From: Blastocatellia bacterium
GTDB lineage: Bacteria; Acidobacteriota; Blastocatellia; Chloracidobacteriales; Chloracidobacteriaceae
Assembly (NCBI GenBank): GCA_019695185.1
Contig: JAIBAN010000053.1
Coordinates: forward strand, 1 to 56,727
DNA: 56,727 bases
Direction: 5' to 3'
Below are positions 15,534 to 24,600 of this stretch, piece by piece (the stretch's first letter is position 1; each line of letters opens with the position of its first letter). Made by a program: the position numbers and the translations under genes. The notes beneath the pieces are model-generated. The model saw nothing but the letters and a program-made list of their open reading frames with translations. It was not told the DNA's origin and did no database searches.

Positions 15534-16153
15534 AATCTTGGGATCGTAACCAATGATTCATCGGTCATGTGCAATGTGCGCTTGGCCATTTTGGAACCCG
15601 AAAAAAGCATGACGCTCTCCAAAATCCACCATTTGGACAGAACCCCATGCTCGCCACCAATCTTTTCAATCTGACAAACCGCAAATGGCAAACCGCAAAT
15701 GGCAAATGGCAAATGATTTGAGAAGGTGCGCCCATTATGCCCGGAAGGGGCGAAGGCTTCAACATCTTTCCAGGACTGAGGACTGAGGCCTGAGGACTGA
15801 GACTCAAGGACTGAGGGCTGAAAGAAAGCCTCTGCGAATCATGGTTTTGCAGTCTGGTTTTGATTGATTTTGTTGTCAGGCTGAAGGTGTTGAACGGAAT
15901 GCTTCATTTCCCACAAGGTAAAAACTCCGTCCTCCGTCCTCCGTCTTCCGTCCTTGAGTTTCAGTTCTCAGTCCCTGGTTTTGTCCTCAATCCTGAAAAA
16001 TGGTCTTCACCCCCGTTTCCGCACCTCCTGTCACTTTTTCTGTCCGTTTCATCACATTGTTTTGTTATTTTTTAATTTCTAATGTATTTATTTTACTGCC
16101 AACGCAGCTTATAGTTGCTTTCAATTTCTTTTCATTGGACCTTGTAAGTGGGT
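15534..16153. other. Non-coding region upstream of the kinase, with three heptamer arrays
   Basis: No credible gene. It holds CAAATGG-type units (15685-15718), a degenerate GGACTGA array (15774-15822) and CCGTCCT units (15926-15958). After 16040 the sequence becomes strongly AT-rich, and it contains a possible promoter for the small transcript described at 16092-16194. The kinase promoter presumably lies near 15540-15640 on the minus strand. Confidence 0.7.
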
Positions 16154-16194
16154 GCCCTCTTGGCGGTTTTCCTTCCGCCAAGAGGGCTTTTTTT
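16092..16194 (+). ncRNA. Candidate small RNA ending at an intrinsic terminator
   Basis: A strong terminator (16154-16194) lies on the plus strand with no plus-strand gene before it; the nearest upstream gene is divergent. A promoter-like pair TTGTTT (16057-16062) and TAATGT (16080-16085), 17 bp apart, would start an RNA near 16092, giving about 100 nt. No open frame with a ribosome-binding site was seen inside. Alternatives are a long leader whose transcription is attenuated before the TonB receptor gene, or a terminator shielding that gene. Confidence 0.4.
16154..16194 (+). terminator. Strong intrinsic terminator without an upstream gene
   Basis: GCCCTCTTGGCGG (16154-16166) pairs perfectly with CCGCCAAGAGGGC (16175-16187), a 13-bp stem with an 8-base loop, followed by seven T residues. 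There is no T-tract on the opposite strand, so it acts rightwards. Confidence 0.92.
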
Positions 16195-16567
16195 GTTCTT
16201 CAAGGTTTTTCTTGCCTGGCTGTACCTTCATTTTCAATGGTTTACAGTTGATCTCCGCACTCCTCCACCCTGCCTTTTTACCCAAATTTCCATTGCTCTA
16301 AAAATCCGGAGAAAAAAATCAATTGTTTTATTTTTTTGAAGATTGTTCAAAAAATAGAATTTTAATTGATATTTTTGGGTATTTATTCATGTAATTTTTG
16401 GCATATTTTTTGCTTATTTTTTACAAGAAATTTTCGTTTTTTCGGAGCGCATTTGAAACTGGAACTCACTGCCTGGAAGCACCATCCACGGGTTGCAGCC
16501 AGACCTGCACTCCATAACGGAAACCGACAATTTTTCAAACAAACCAAAATCATGAAGGAGGCAAACC
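16195..16567 (+). promoter_or_regulatory. AT-rich leader and promoter region of the TonB receptor gene
   Basis: No gene is seen. The stretch is far more AT-rich than its surroundings. Promoter-like elements include TTGTTC (16343-16348) with TGATAT 18 bp later, and TTGATA (16366-16371) with TGTAAT (16390-16395). AAGGAGG (16555-16561) is the ribosome-binding site of the receptor. Which promoter is used cannot be decided by eye. Confidence 0.4.
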
Positions 16568-19500
16568 ATGCGCAAACCGATTCAGTATGTTTGGTTGGTC
16601 GCTGTGTTTCTGCTTGTTTCAGCCGTTTCAGCGGTGGCCCAGACCACAGACGGCGGAATGAACGGAAAGATCACAGACGATTCAGGCGCAACGATTGCCG
16701 GTGCCTCGGTCAAAGTGACCAGCAGGGACACCGGCCAGTCGTTTAACGCCACAACCGACGGCCAAGGCCAGTTTCGGTTAAATTATCTGCCCGTCGGACG
16801 CTACAAGGTGAAAGTTGAAGCCAGCGGTTTCAAAACCACCGAAGCTGATGACATCGCCGTTTCACTCAATCAGGTGATTGATGTCGCGGTCACACTCAAA
16901 CCCGGTGAAGTCAGTGAGGTCGTCACCGTCGAAGGTGGTGACGTGCTGGTGGACACCACCCACTCCACGCTGGCCAATACCTTTGAAGCAAGGAAGGTGG
17001 TCGAACTTCCGAGTTTCAATAATTCCCAACTGGAACTGGCGTTGCTCGCCCCGAACATCACCTCGCAGGCAGGCGGCACGGCGGGTGAAGGTGGTTCGGT
17101 CGGTGGAAACCGGCCTCGCAACAACAGCTTTAATCTGGACGGGGTGGACAACAACGACACGATTCAGACCGGGCACGTGATTGACGTGATTCCTGAAGCG
17201 GTGGCGGAGTTTACACTGTTGACCAATCAATACACGGCAGAATTCGGACATTCATCAGCCGGTCAGTTCAACACCATCACCAAATCAGGCTCAAACGAAT
17301 TCCACGGTGGTGCCACCTGGATTAACAACAACAAAAATTTCAACGCTCTGAGCCATCTCACGAAAGAAGCCATTTCGCGGGGTGACCTGCCGGACCGTCG
17401 CCCCCGGTTTGACTACAACCGGCTGGCAGGCTATCTGGGTGGACCGATTATCAAGAACAAACTGTTCTTTTTCGGTGCCTATCAGTATGACACGACCGGC
17501 ACCGCCGGGACGGCTTCGAGCTTTCTCACGCCGACAGCGGACGGCTTTTCCCGTTTGGCCGGGGTCAAGGGTGTCAGTCCCTATACCCTTGGAATTTTGC
17601 GCCAATTCACAATTCCTGCTTCAGTTGCCTCCGATACAGTAATGGTGGGTGGCGCAGCCATACCGGTGGGAACCGTCAACTTCCTCAACCCGGATTTCAA
17701 AGCCAATCATACGTTCAACATCAACGTTGACCAGGCACTTGGCTCAGACCAGCTCCGGTATCGCTATAACTACGCCAAGAGCACCAAACCCAACAACGGC
17801 GACGGCAATCCGCTCTTTAACGGTTCGTTCACGCAACTGAACCAATTGGCCTCGGTGTCCTACATCAAGAGCCTGACTCCGGGGCTGGTGAATGAATTTC
17901 GCATCGCCTACCGCCGGAAAAACAACTTCTTCGGCGTTCCCAGCCAGTTTGCCAATTTCCCCAACCTCAACTTTGACGACCTGGGCTATACCTTCGGCCC
18001 GCAGGGTGAATCGCCGCAGGGTGAAGTCACGAATTCCTATCAGTACGTGGACAACCTGACCTGGATTAAAGGTCGCCATCAGTTCAAGTTCGGGGTGGAA
18101 TTCGGGAACGTGATTTCGGCCAATTCCTTCCTGCCACGCGGACGGGGCGAATACGACTATTCGACGCTGGAAGAATTCCTCTTTGACCAGAAACCAACCG
18201 GATTCAACGGCGCGCTCAAGGGCGTTGGCACGGCGGCTTTTGCGGCCAACCGGAAGAACCTGTACTGGTTTGTACAGGATGACATCCGGGTGTCCTCCAG
18301 CTTCACGCTCAACCTGGGATTGCGGTACGAATACTATTCGATTTTCCGGGATGAAAAACTGCAAGCGCTCAACAGCATTGCCAGCGTGCCGGGCGTCATC
18401 AATTTTGGCGTGCCCAAGACGGACAAAAACAACTTTGCTCCGCGCCTGGGCTTTGCCTGGTCGCCGACCTTTGAAAACCGCGTCGGCAAACTCATCTTTG
18501 GCGATGGAAATAACAAAGCCGCGCTCCGGGGCGGGTTTGGCGTTTCCTATGATATTGCGTATGGAAACCTGGGTACCCTCCAGTTGCCACCGCAATTCCA
18601 GCAGGAAATTGACGCCAGCGCCGCCGATGGCGGTGTCTATGGAACGGCGAAAAACTTCCTCCAAAACGGTGGAATCGGCAATACGCCGTTGCCGCCCAAC
18701 ACGGTGGCCGATGCCCGTGGAGCCACCTCTTCCTTTATTCCGGACCGGGTGTTGCCTTACACCATGAGCTGGTCCCTTGAACTGCAACGGCAGTTGAACA
18801 AGGATTTCGGCCTGACGGTGCGGTATTTAGGTACCCGTGGAGTCAAACAAATCGCTCAGGTTCGCCTGAATGGCGGGATTGTTCCGTTCCAGGCGGCGGG
18901 TTTCAGCCTGCCGACCTACCTCAATGCCTCGCAGGTGCCGGACCTCAAGACCCGTGACGGCATGCACACGCTCAACGAATTGCAGGCGTTCCAACGGACC
19001 AATTTGGGTGATGAATTCCAAGGAACCGTAACCACGTTCCTGCCGGTGGGCAGTTCGACTTATCATGCCGGCTCGGTGGAACTCAACAAGCGGTTTTCAC
19101 GTGGCTACACGATGAGTGCCGCCTACACCTTCAGCAAGACGATTGACTTTGGAACGAACGACCTCTTCACCAGCTTCATCAACCCGCGCCGCGCACAAGA
19201 TGGCTTCCATCTGGGCGACATGCGCGGACTTTCGGCCCTGGACCGTCCACATCGGTTTGTGACCTCGGCCATTTGGGAACTGCCCTGGTTCCGCAACGAT
19301 TCCAATCGCTGGCGCAAAGCCCTGTTGGGCGGGTTCCAGCTCAACGTGATTTACACGGCTGAAAGTGGTCAGCCCTTTACGCCGTTGAGTGCCACCGACA
19401 GCAACCTCAACTTTGACACCGCCGGTGACCGGACCGTTTTCAATGCCAGCGGGGTGAAGGGAACGGGAAGTGGTGTTACGCCAGTGCGGAATTCCAAAGG

Positions 19501-19867
19501 GCAAACCGTCGGCTACCTGGCCATCAACGGCAATGCCCAATACATCCAGGCCGGTCGCGGCGTGATTGCCACCGCCGGTGCCAATACCCTGCGTTCGCCG
19601 GGAATCAACAACTTTGACATTTCAATTTTCAAGGATTTCGTCATCCGCGAAGGCATCCGGATTCAATTCCGGACTGAAATGTTCAACGCTTTCAACCATG
19701 AACAACTCACCGTCGGCAACGGCAGCGTGATTGACCCGGACAGCATTGGCCAGACCAACGCCACCAATCTGTCTTATGCCAACGTCGCCAGCCCGACCTT
19801 TAACAATGCCCGAATCTATTCTGGTCGCCCGCGCGGCATCCAGTTTGGGCTGAAGATTATCTTCTAG
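16568..19867 (+). CDS. TonB-dependent receptor, Oar-like, with N-terminal carboxypeptidase-regulatory domain
   Basis: 1099 residues. The ATG at 16568 has an ideal AAGGAGG six bases upstream and opens a signal peptide (MRKPIQYVWLVAVFLLVSAVSAVAQ). Residues about 30-110 form a CarboxypepD_reg/Cna-B-like domain ('GKITDDSGATIAGASVKVTSRDTGQSFNATTDGQGQFRLNYLPVGRYKVKVEASGFK'). A plug follows ('NRPRNNSFNLDGVDNND', 'VAEFTLLTNQYTAEFGHSSAGQFNTITKSGSNEFHGG'), then a large outer-membrane barrel ending in 'IQFGLKIIF' with a terminal Phe. This Oar-like group is greatly expanded in Acidobacteriota and is thought to import large ligands such as oligosaccharides or peptides, but the ligand is unknown. The stop TAG lies in a GGGCCTA array. 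It appears monocistronic. Confidence 0.95.
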   Translation: MRKPIQYVWLVAVFLLVSAVSAVAQTTDGGMNGKITDDSGATIAGASVKVTSRDTGQSFNATTDGQGQFRLNYLPVGRYKVKVEASGFKTTEADDIAVSLNQVIDVAVTLKPGEVSEVVTVEGGDVLVDTTHSTLANTFEARKVVELPSFNNSQLELALLAPNITSQAGGTAGEGGSVGGNRPRNNSFNLDGVDNNDTIQTGHVIDVIPEAVAEFTLLTNQYTAEFGHSSAGQFNTITKSGSNEFHGGATWINNNKNFNALSHLTKEAISRGDLPDRRPRFDYNRLAGYLGGPIIKNKLFFFGAYQYDTTGTAGTASSFLTPTADGFSRLAGVKGVSPYTLGILRQFTIPASVASDTVMVGGAAIPVGTVNFLNPDFKANHTFNINVDQALGSDQLRYRYNYAKSTKPNNGDGNPLFNGSFTQLNQLASVSYIKSLTPGLVNEFRIAYRRKNNFFGVPSQFANFPNLNFDDLGYTFGPQGESPQGEVTNSYQYVDNLTWIKGRHQFKFGVEFGNVISANSFLPRGRGEYDYSTLEEFLFDQKPTGFNGALKGVGTAAFAANRKNLYWFVQDDIRVSSSFTLNLGLRYEYYSIFRDEKLQALNSIASVPGVINFGVPKTDKNNFAPRLGFAWSPTFENRVGKLIFGDGNNKAALRGGFGVSYDIAYGNLGTLQLPPQFQQEIDASAADGGVYGTAKNFLQNGGIGNTPLPPNTVADARGATSSFIPDRVLPYTMSWSLELQRQLNKDFGLTVRYLGTRGVKQIAQVRLNGGIVPFQAAGFSLPTYLNASQVPDLKTRDGMHTLNELQAFQRTNLGDEFQGTVTTFLPVGSSTYHAGSVELNKRFSRGYTMSAAYTFSKTIDFGTNDLFTSFINPRRAQDGFHLGDMRGLSALDRPHRFVTSAIWELPWFRNDSNRWRKALLGGFQLNVIYTAESGQPFTPLSATDSNLNFDTAGDRTVFNASGVKGTGSGVTPVRNSKGQTVGYLAINGNAQYIQAGRGVIATAGANTLRSPGINNFDISIFKDFVIREGIRIQFRTEMFNAFNHEQLTVGNGSVIDPDSIGQTNATNLSYANVASPTFNNARIYSGRPRGIQFGLKIIF

Positions 19868-19974
19868 GGCCTAGGGCCTAGGGTCTAGGGTCTAGGGTCT
19901 AGGGTCTAGGGTCTGGGGTTTTGAAACACATAAACCCTGAACCCTGAACCCTGAACCCTGAACCCTGAACCCTG
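19864..19974. repeat. GGGYCTA array followed by inverted-type CCCTGAA array
   Basis: 19864-19917 holds GGGCCTA and GGGTCTA units and contains the receptor stop codon (19865-19867). A short core with TTTTGAAA is followed by CCCTGAA units at 19934-19974. The second array is of the reverse-complement type seen at other array pairs. 19975-20127 shows nothing further apart from the ribosome-binding site of the next gene. Confidence 0.93.
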
Positions 19975-20127
19975 CTTTGTAACCTCCTGCTTACACGTTC
20001 CCGCCTCCCGTTAGACTTCCGCAACCTGTCAGTAACCTTGATGAAGGGTTTCCAGCCTATCCTTTGTGTCTCCGAATGGTCAGTTGCTTTTCAAAGCTGC
20101 TGAATCCGAATTCAACACAGAGGTGCT

Positions 20128-21009
20128 ATGAGAAAATCCGAAAGAAGAAAAAAAATACTGAGTCTGGTCCTGTTCTGCCTGATGGAAAGCAGGTCTGACA
20201 TCACCTGGGCTGCTCCGCCAACGGGACAGGATGGCCCCCAGGCAACTGCCGTCATAACTCTTGATGCAAATGGAACCGGCAAACTCCAGGAGGAGTTGCG
20301 AACCCTGCTTCAGGAATTGACTGTCTGGCAGGCACGGCTGATGCCAGCCGATGGGAATTCCGCGCCGGGTCTGGACCGGATTCGCCAACCGTATGCGGAG
20401 TATTCAGCCCTATACACAGAACTTTCCCAGAAACTGAAGCAGTCACAGGAAAAGCTGGCAACCGTATATTCCCAACTGGAGTGGATGTACAAAAATGCCC
20501 CCACCGACTCACAGTATCCGGCGTTGCACCGGGCTTACTATGACTGTGTCCAGCTTCATACCCAGCTTTTCGAAATCTTTGGCAAACTGTCCCGACCCGA
20601 ACAAACCCGTAACCAGACAGCTTCTTTTCGGAATTCAAAGCTGGTTGCCCGGCTCCAGACAATCGTTCCAGGTTCTCCTGCGGAACCGGAATTCAGTGTC
20701 CGGAAAGCGGATAAAATCATCTTTGTCGGGAATTACAACGAAGCCGAATTGTATCTGATACTGGAAGGGGAATCCGCTTTTTATGTGGTGACCGTCTGCC
20801 CCGCACCTGCCACGGGACCGGCAGATTGTCAGGAACTGACCCGCAGTTCCGTTTTTTCGGCGGAAGGCATTGAAAACAATTCAGCCCATCAACACCTGGA
20901 GCGTATTTTGACCGAGCACCTGCACCGGATTTCCCTGGCGGACGAAGAACGGAAATCCTTGCTCAACCTGCTTTCGATTGCCAGGAGCTACGCCACGCCA
21001 CAGGAATAG
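20128..21009 (+). CDS. Secreted hypothetical protein with helical segment
   Basis: 293 residues. ATG preceded by GAGGTG. The N-terminus (RKSERRKKILSLVLFCLMESRSDITWAAPP) is basic then hydrophobic, and fits a signal peptide, although the hydrophobic core is short. Residues about 50-160 are predicted helical or coiled coil (LQEELRTLLQELTVWQARL, YSALYTELSQKLKQSQEKLATVYSQLEWMYK). The C-terminal half is mixed, with 'IIFVGNYNEAELYLILEGESAFYVVTVCPAPA' and a helical end. I recognise no family. An intrinsic terminator follows directly, so the gene ends its own transcript. It lies 260 bp after the TonB receptor, and a functional link is possible but not shown. Confidence 0.75.
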   Translation: MRKSERRKKILSLVLFCLMESRSDITWAAPPTGQDGPQATAVITLDANGTGKLQEELRTLLQELTVWQARLMPADGNSAPGLDRIRQPYAEYSALYTELSQKLKQSQEKLATVYSQLEWMYKNAPTDSQYPALHRAYYDCVQLHTQLFEIFGKLSRPEQTRNQTASFRNSKLVARLQTIVPGSPAEPEFSVRKADKIIFVGNYNEAELYLILEGESAFYVVTVCPAPATGPADCQELTRSSVFSAEGIENNSAHQHLERILTEHLHRISLADEERKSLLNLLSIARSYATPQE

Positions 21010-21017
21010 AAACCAAC

Positions 21018-21047
21018 GGCGCGATGAAACAAATCGCGCCACTTTTT
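21018..21047 (+). terminator. Intrinsic terminator after the secreted hypothetical gene
   Basis: GGCGCGAT (21018-21025) pairs with ATCGCGCC (21033-21040) around a 7-base loop, followed by AC and five T residues (21043-21047). It begins eight bases after the stop codon. Confidence 0.85.
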
Positions 21048-21117
21048 GGTCAAACCGGGCATCCCTGAAACTGAGAAACTTTTCCTTGTAACCAATTCCA
21101 AGATAAGAGGTTGGTTG

Positions 21118-21139
21118 AAGTGTTGGAACTCCAACACTT
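21118..21139. promoter_or_regulatory. 22-bp palindrome, candidate parS-like site (copy 2)
   Basis: Arms AAGTGTTGGA and TCCAACACTT around AC. This is exactly the reverse complement of the site at 5569-5590, so all 22 bp are conserved between two places 15.5 kb apart while the flanks differ. It is intergenic between two convergent genes. A parS-like role is inferred. A dispersed regulatory palindrome is the main alternative. Confidence 0.6.
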
Positions 21140-21200
21140 TTGTATTTGCAAGCTGTCGGAGCAACTCAGTTTGCAGTTGTTGAGTTTCAATCCTCAGTCT

Positions 21201-21464
21201 TTAATTGGTTTGTGAACTGGTCAGGGAAACTTCGGAGATGTCCACCCGGCAGGTCCAGTGATTGTAATGGCGGCGCTGCTGCACGTCGTACTGCTGTAAA
21301 ATCAAATCGAATTCAAAAGCCGGATTGCAGCCCGAATATTCAAAGGCTTCAACCAATTGCCAGAGGTTTTCGCTTTCATCCCAAAACGGAGCCGGGTAGC
21401 TGCGTTTGGCCTGGGAAAAAAAACGCTCGATGCCTTCCACCGGAGTCATCACATCCATCGTCAT
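21201..21464 (-). CDS. Small hypothetical protein, 87 residues
   Basis: The ATG at 21464 (MTMDVMTPVEGIERFF) has AAGGA about ten bases upstream; a second ATG two codons later is also possible. The protein is compact and has no signal peptide: 'GIERFFSQAKRSYPAPFWDESENLWQLVEAFEYSGCNPAFEFDLILQQYDVQQRRHYNHWTCRVDISEVSLTSSQTN'. Aromatic residues are frequent. It might be a small regulatory or immunity-like protein, but nothing in the sequence decides this. It ends 60 bp from the 22-bp palindrome and lies downstream of the large receptor kinase in the same direction. No family recognised. Confidence 0.6.
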   Translation of the reverse strand: MTMDVMTPVEGIERFFSQAKRSYPAPFWDESENLWQLVEAFEYSGCNPAFEFDLILQQYDVQQRRHYNHWTCRVDISEVSLTSSQTN

Positions 21465-21615
21465 ATTTTTATTTCCTTTTCTTGATTTCCTGTGGTTTGT
21501 CAAACCGCCTTCAGGTTGCGGATATTCACCACAGGCTGCCAAACAAGGATTGCGCCAGCATAACCGGGATGTTGCGGAAGTCTTACACTTTGGGGAAAAG
21601 AGAATATCTCTGCTG

Positions 21616-24600
21616 TCAATTTTTCTCTTCTTCCTTCAAACTGGTGGTGATGGGCGGGCGTGAAATGACCACAGTGGCTGCGGTTTCCACCTCGGATTGG
21701 GTGGAAATGGCGGGGGTGGAACTGGGTGTGCGGGGGGTAATGATGCCGGTGGGAAGGTTTGACGTGTCAACCGGCTGACTTGGTTTGACAAAGGCGGGTT
21801 CGGGTTCCGCTCCCATAAATGGGCGGGCGGCTTCCTCCAACTGTTCGGCAAATTCCCTGGCGGTGGGGCGTTCATCCGGTTTTTTGGCCAGAGTTCGGGC
21901 CAGGATGGCTGCCACGGTTTCGGGGACTTCCGGAGCAAAGTCGCACACACTGGGGGGAATCTGGTTGAGGTGGTCCAGGACAATCGCAATCACATCGCCT
22001 TCGGGTGCCGGAAACGGGGTTCTTCCGGCGAGCATTTCAAACACCATCACACCCAGACTGTAAACATCCGACCGACCGTCATAAGGCTCGTTTCGCAGTC
22101 GTTCGGGGGCCATGTAGGTCGGCGTCCCGATAATTCCGCCGGTGGCCGTCAGATTCCGCTGGCTGGGTGTGTCTTCGCCCAGAAATTTGGCAATCCCAAA
22201 ATCCACGACTTTGACCGTTTCCCCTTCCGGAGTCTGGTTGAGAAAAATATTCGCCGGTTTGATGTCCCGGTGAACAATTCCCAGCCGGTGGGCTTCGGCC
22301 AAGGCCAGACAGACGGCTTCGGTAATCGTGACAACGCGGCGCAGGGAAAGTCGGTAACAGTGCTGCAATTCTTCACTGAGCGAGTGTCCCTGGAGGAGTT
22401 CCATCACCAGATAGGCGATGCCTTCAGTCGAAATGCCCGAATCCAGCACGGAAATCGCATTCGGATGTTTGATACGGGCGGCGGAAATTCCCTCCAGGCG
22501 GAACCGCTCCACGGCATCCGCCGAATCGTTGCCGGGAGCCGGGCGAAAAACTTTTACCGCCACGGGAATATTGAGCACCAGATGGCAGGCCCGAAAGACT
22601 GCCCCGAACCCGCCGCTGCCGATTTTTTCCTCCAACCGGTATTTGCCATCCAATACTGTGCCCGGAAGGGCTTCGGCCAGGGCCGAGAAAATCCGGTCCG
22701 CCTGTTGTTGCGAGGCAATCAACTCGCGGTTCTGCCGCTCCGTTTCAGCCTGTAACCGGCGGGTCCGTTCCAGCGCTTCAGCCAGTTCCTCGTTTTTCTT
22801 TTTGATGGCGGCTTCGGCTTCAGCCCGCTGGCGGTTTTCCGCCTCAATGGCCTGGGCCTGGATTTCCGCCGCCAGCGCTTTGGCTTCGGCAGCTTCGGTT
22901 TGCAGACGGGCTTCCTGCAAACTGGCCTGGACCCGTAAGCGATGGGCCTGAAAGCGGAGTCCGCTCAGAATTGCCCCCACGGCGCTGACAGCCACCAATG
23001 CGGCAAACCAGCCGGTCTGGTAAAAGCGGGGCTGAATGGTAAAGGTCAGAATTTGCCCGGTTTCATTCCAAATGCCGTCATTGTTGCAGGCTTTGACATG
23101 AAACCGATAGGTTTTGGGCGGAAGGTTGGTGTAATAGGCTGACCGCCGGGTGGTCAACCCTCCCCAGGTTTTGTCGTAACCTTCGAGCCAATAGCGGAAT
23201 TGAACTTTTTCAGGAATCAGAAAACTGAGCCCGGCATAGTGAATTTCAATTTTGTCCGAACCGGAGGGCAGGGAAATGTTCGCCTGCGGTTCGGCTGGCT
23301 GTCCGTCAACCACCAACCGCTCAATGGCGACGGGCGGGATTTTCCGGTTGAGGTCTTCGCCTTCCCTGGGGTCAAACACTGACACCCCTTTGACGGTTGG
23401 GAACCACAGTCTGCCGTCGCGGCTTTTCCACCCAGCCGGTTGGGTATTGCCGCTGCATTGCCGGCTTTTGAGCCCGTCACCTGGGCCATACAGGGTACAG
23501 GTCAGACTTTTCACCCGGTGTTGCACAACATCGTTGCACATCTGGCGCGGGATACTGAACACACCTTTGTTGCAGGTCAGCCAGAAGCGGCCTGTATCGT
23601 CTTCCAGGATGTGAAAAATGGCATCATGAAAGAGCCCGTCCCGGATGGTCAAAACCGCAAACCGGCCATTTTCGATGCGGTTCAGCCCGGCTGAAGTTCC
23701 CACCCAGAGACAGCCCTCGGCGTCTTCATAGATGGTAAACACATTGTCGTTGGAAAGCCCTTCGGTTGTGTGAAAAACGGTGAATTTGCCGTTTCGGAAA
23801 CAGTTCAACCCGCTGTCGGTGCCAATCCACATCTGGCCGGACCGGTCTTCGTGAAAGGCTTTGACGATGTTGTTGGAAAGTCCGTCCTTGGTGCTGTACG
23901 TCGTAAAGACACCATCTTTGTACAGACTGAACCCGCCGCCATTGGTGCCAATCCAAAGTGTTCCCTGGCGGTCGGCATAAATGGCCCGGACCAGATTGTT
24001 GGCCAGCCCGTTTTTGTCGGTAAAGGTCTGAAACGTGCCGTTGTGAAAGCGGCAAATCCCGCCGCCGCCGGTGCCTACCCAGAGGTCGCCCGCCCGGTCT
24101 TCGCACAGTGACAGCACCAGATTGTGCGGCAATCCTTCTTTCGTCGTGTAGCCCGTGATTTTGCCGTCGCGGAGACAGTTGAGCCCGTTGGCCGTGCCAA
24201 TCCAGACGTTACCCTGCGAATCCTCCAGAATGGTGCGGGTCAGGTTGTCGGTTAATCCCTGACTGGTGGAATAGCCCGAAAATTTTCCTTTTTTGAAACG
24301 AATCAGCCCGCCGTTGGTGCCCAGCCAGATACTGCCTTCGTGGTCTTCAGCGATACAAATCACCGAGTCGTTGGAAAGCCCCTCCTTGGAGGTGAACGAG
24401 GTCAGCCGTCCATCGCGCAACCAGTTGATGCCGCCCCCGTAGGTTCCAATCCAGAGATTTCCGTCGCGGTCTTCGTGAATGCCAAAGGCAAAATCATTGG
24501 ACAACCCGTCTTTGGTGGTGAACCTGCCAAAGGTCCCGTCCCGGAACCAGGTCAATCCGCCGCCATTGGTCCCAATCCAGACGGTTCCCTTGGTGTCGCG

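Noticed and set aside
15524..15712. Small minus-strand gene before the PknK-like kinase
   Set aside because: Its N-terminal part is made of CAAATGG repeat units and there is no ribosome-binding site.
15850..16567. Cobalamin or other riboswitch before the TonB receptor
   Set aside because: No conserved riboswitch core such as the B12 box could be found by eye; only the terminator and AT-rich sequence were seen.
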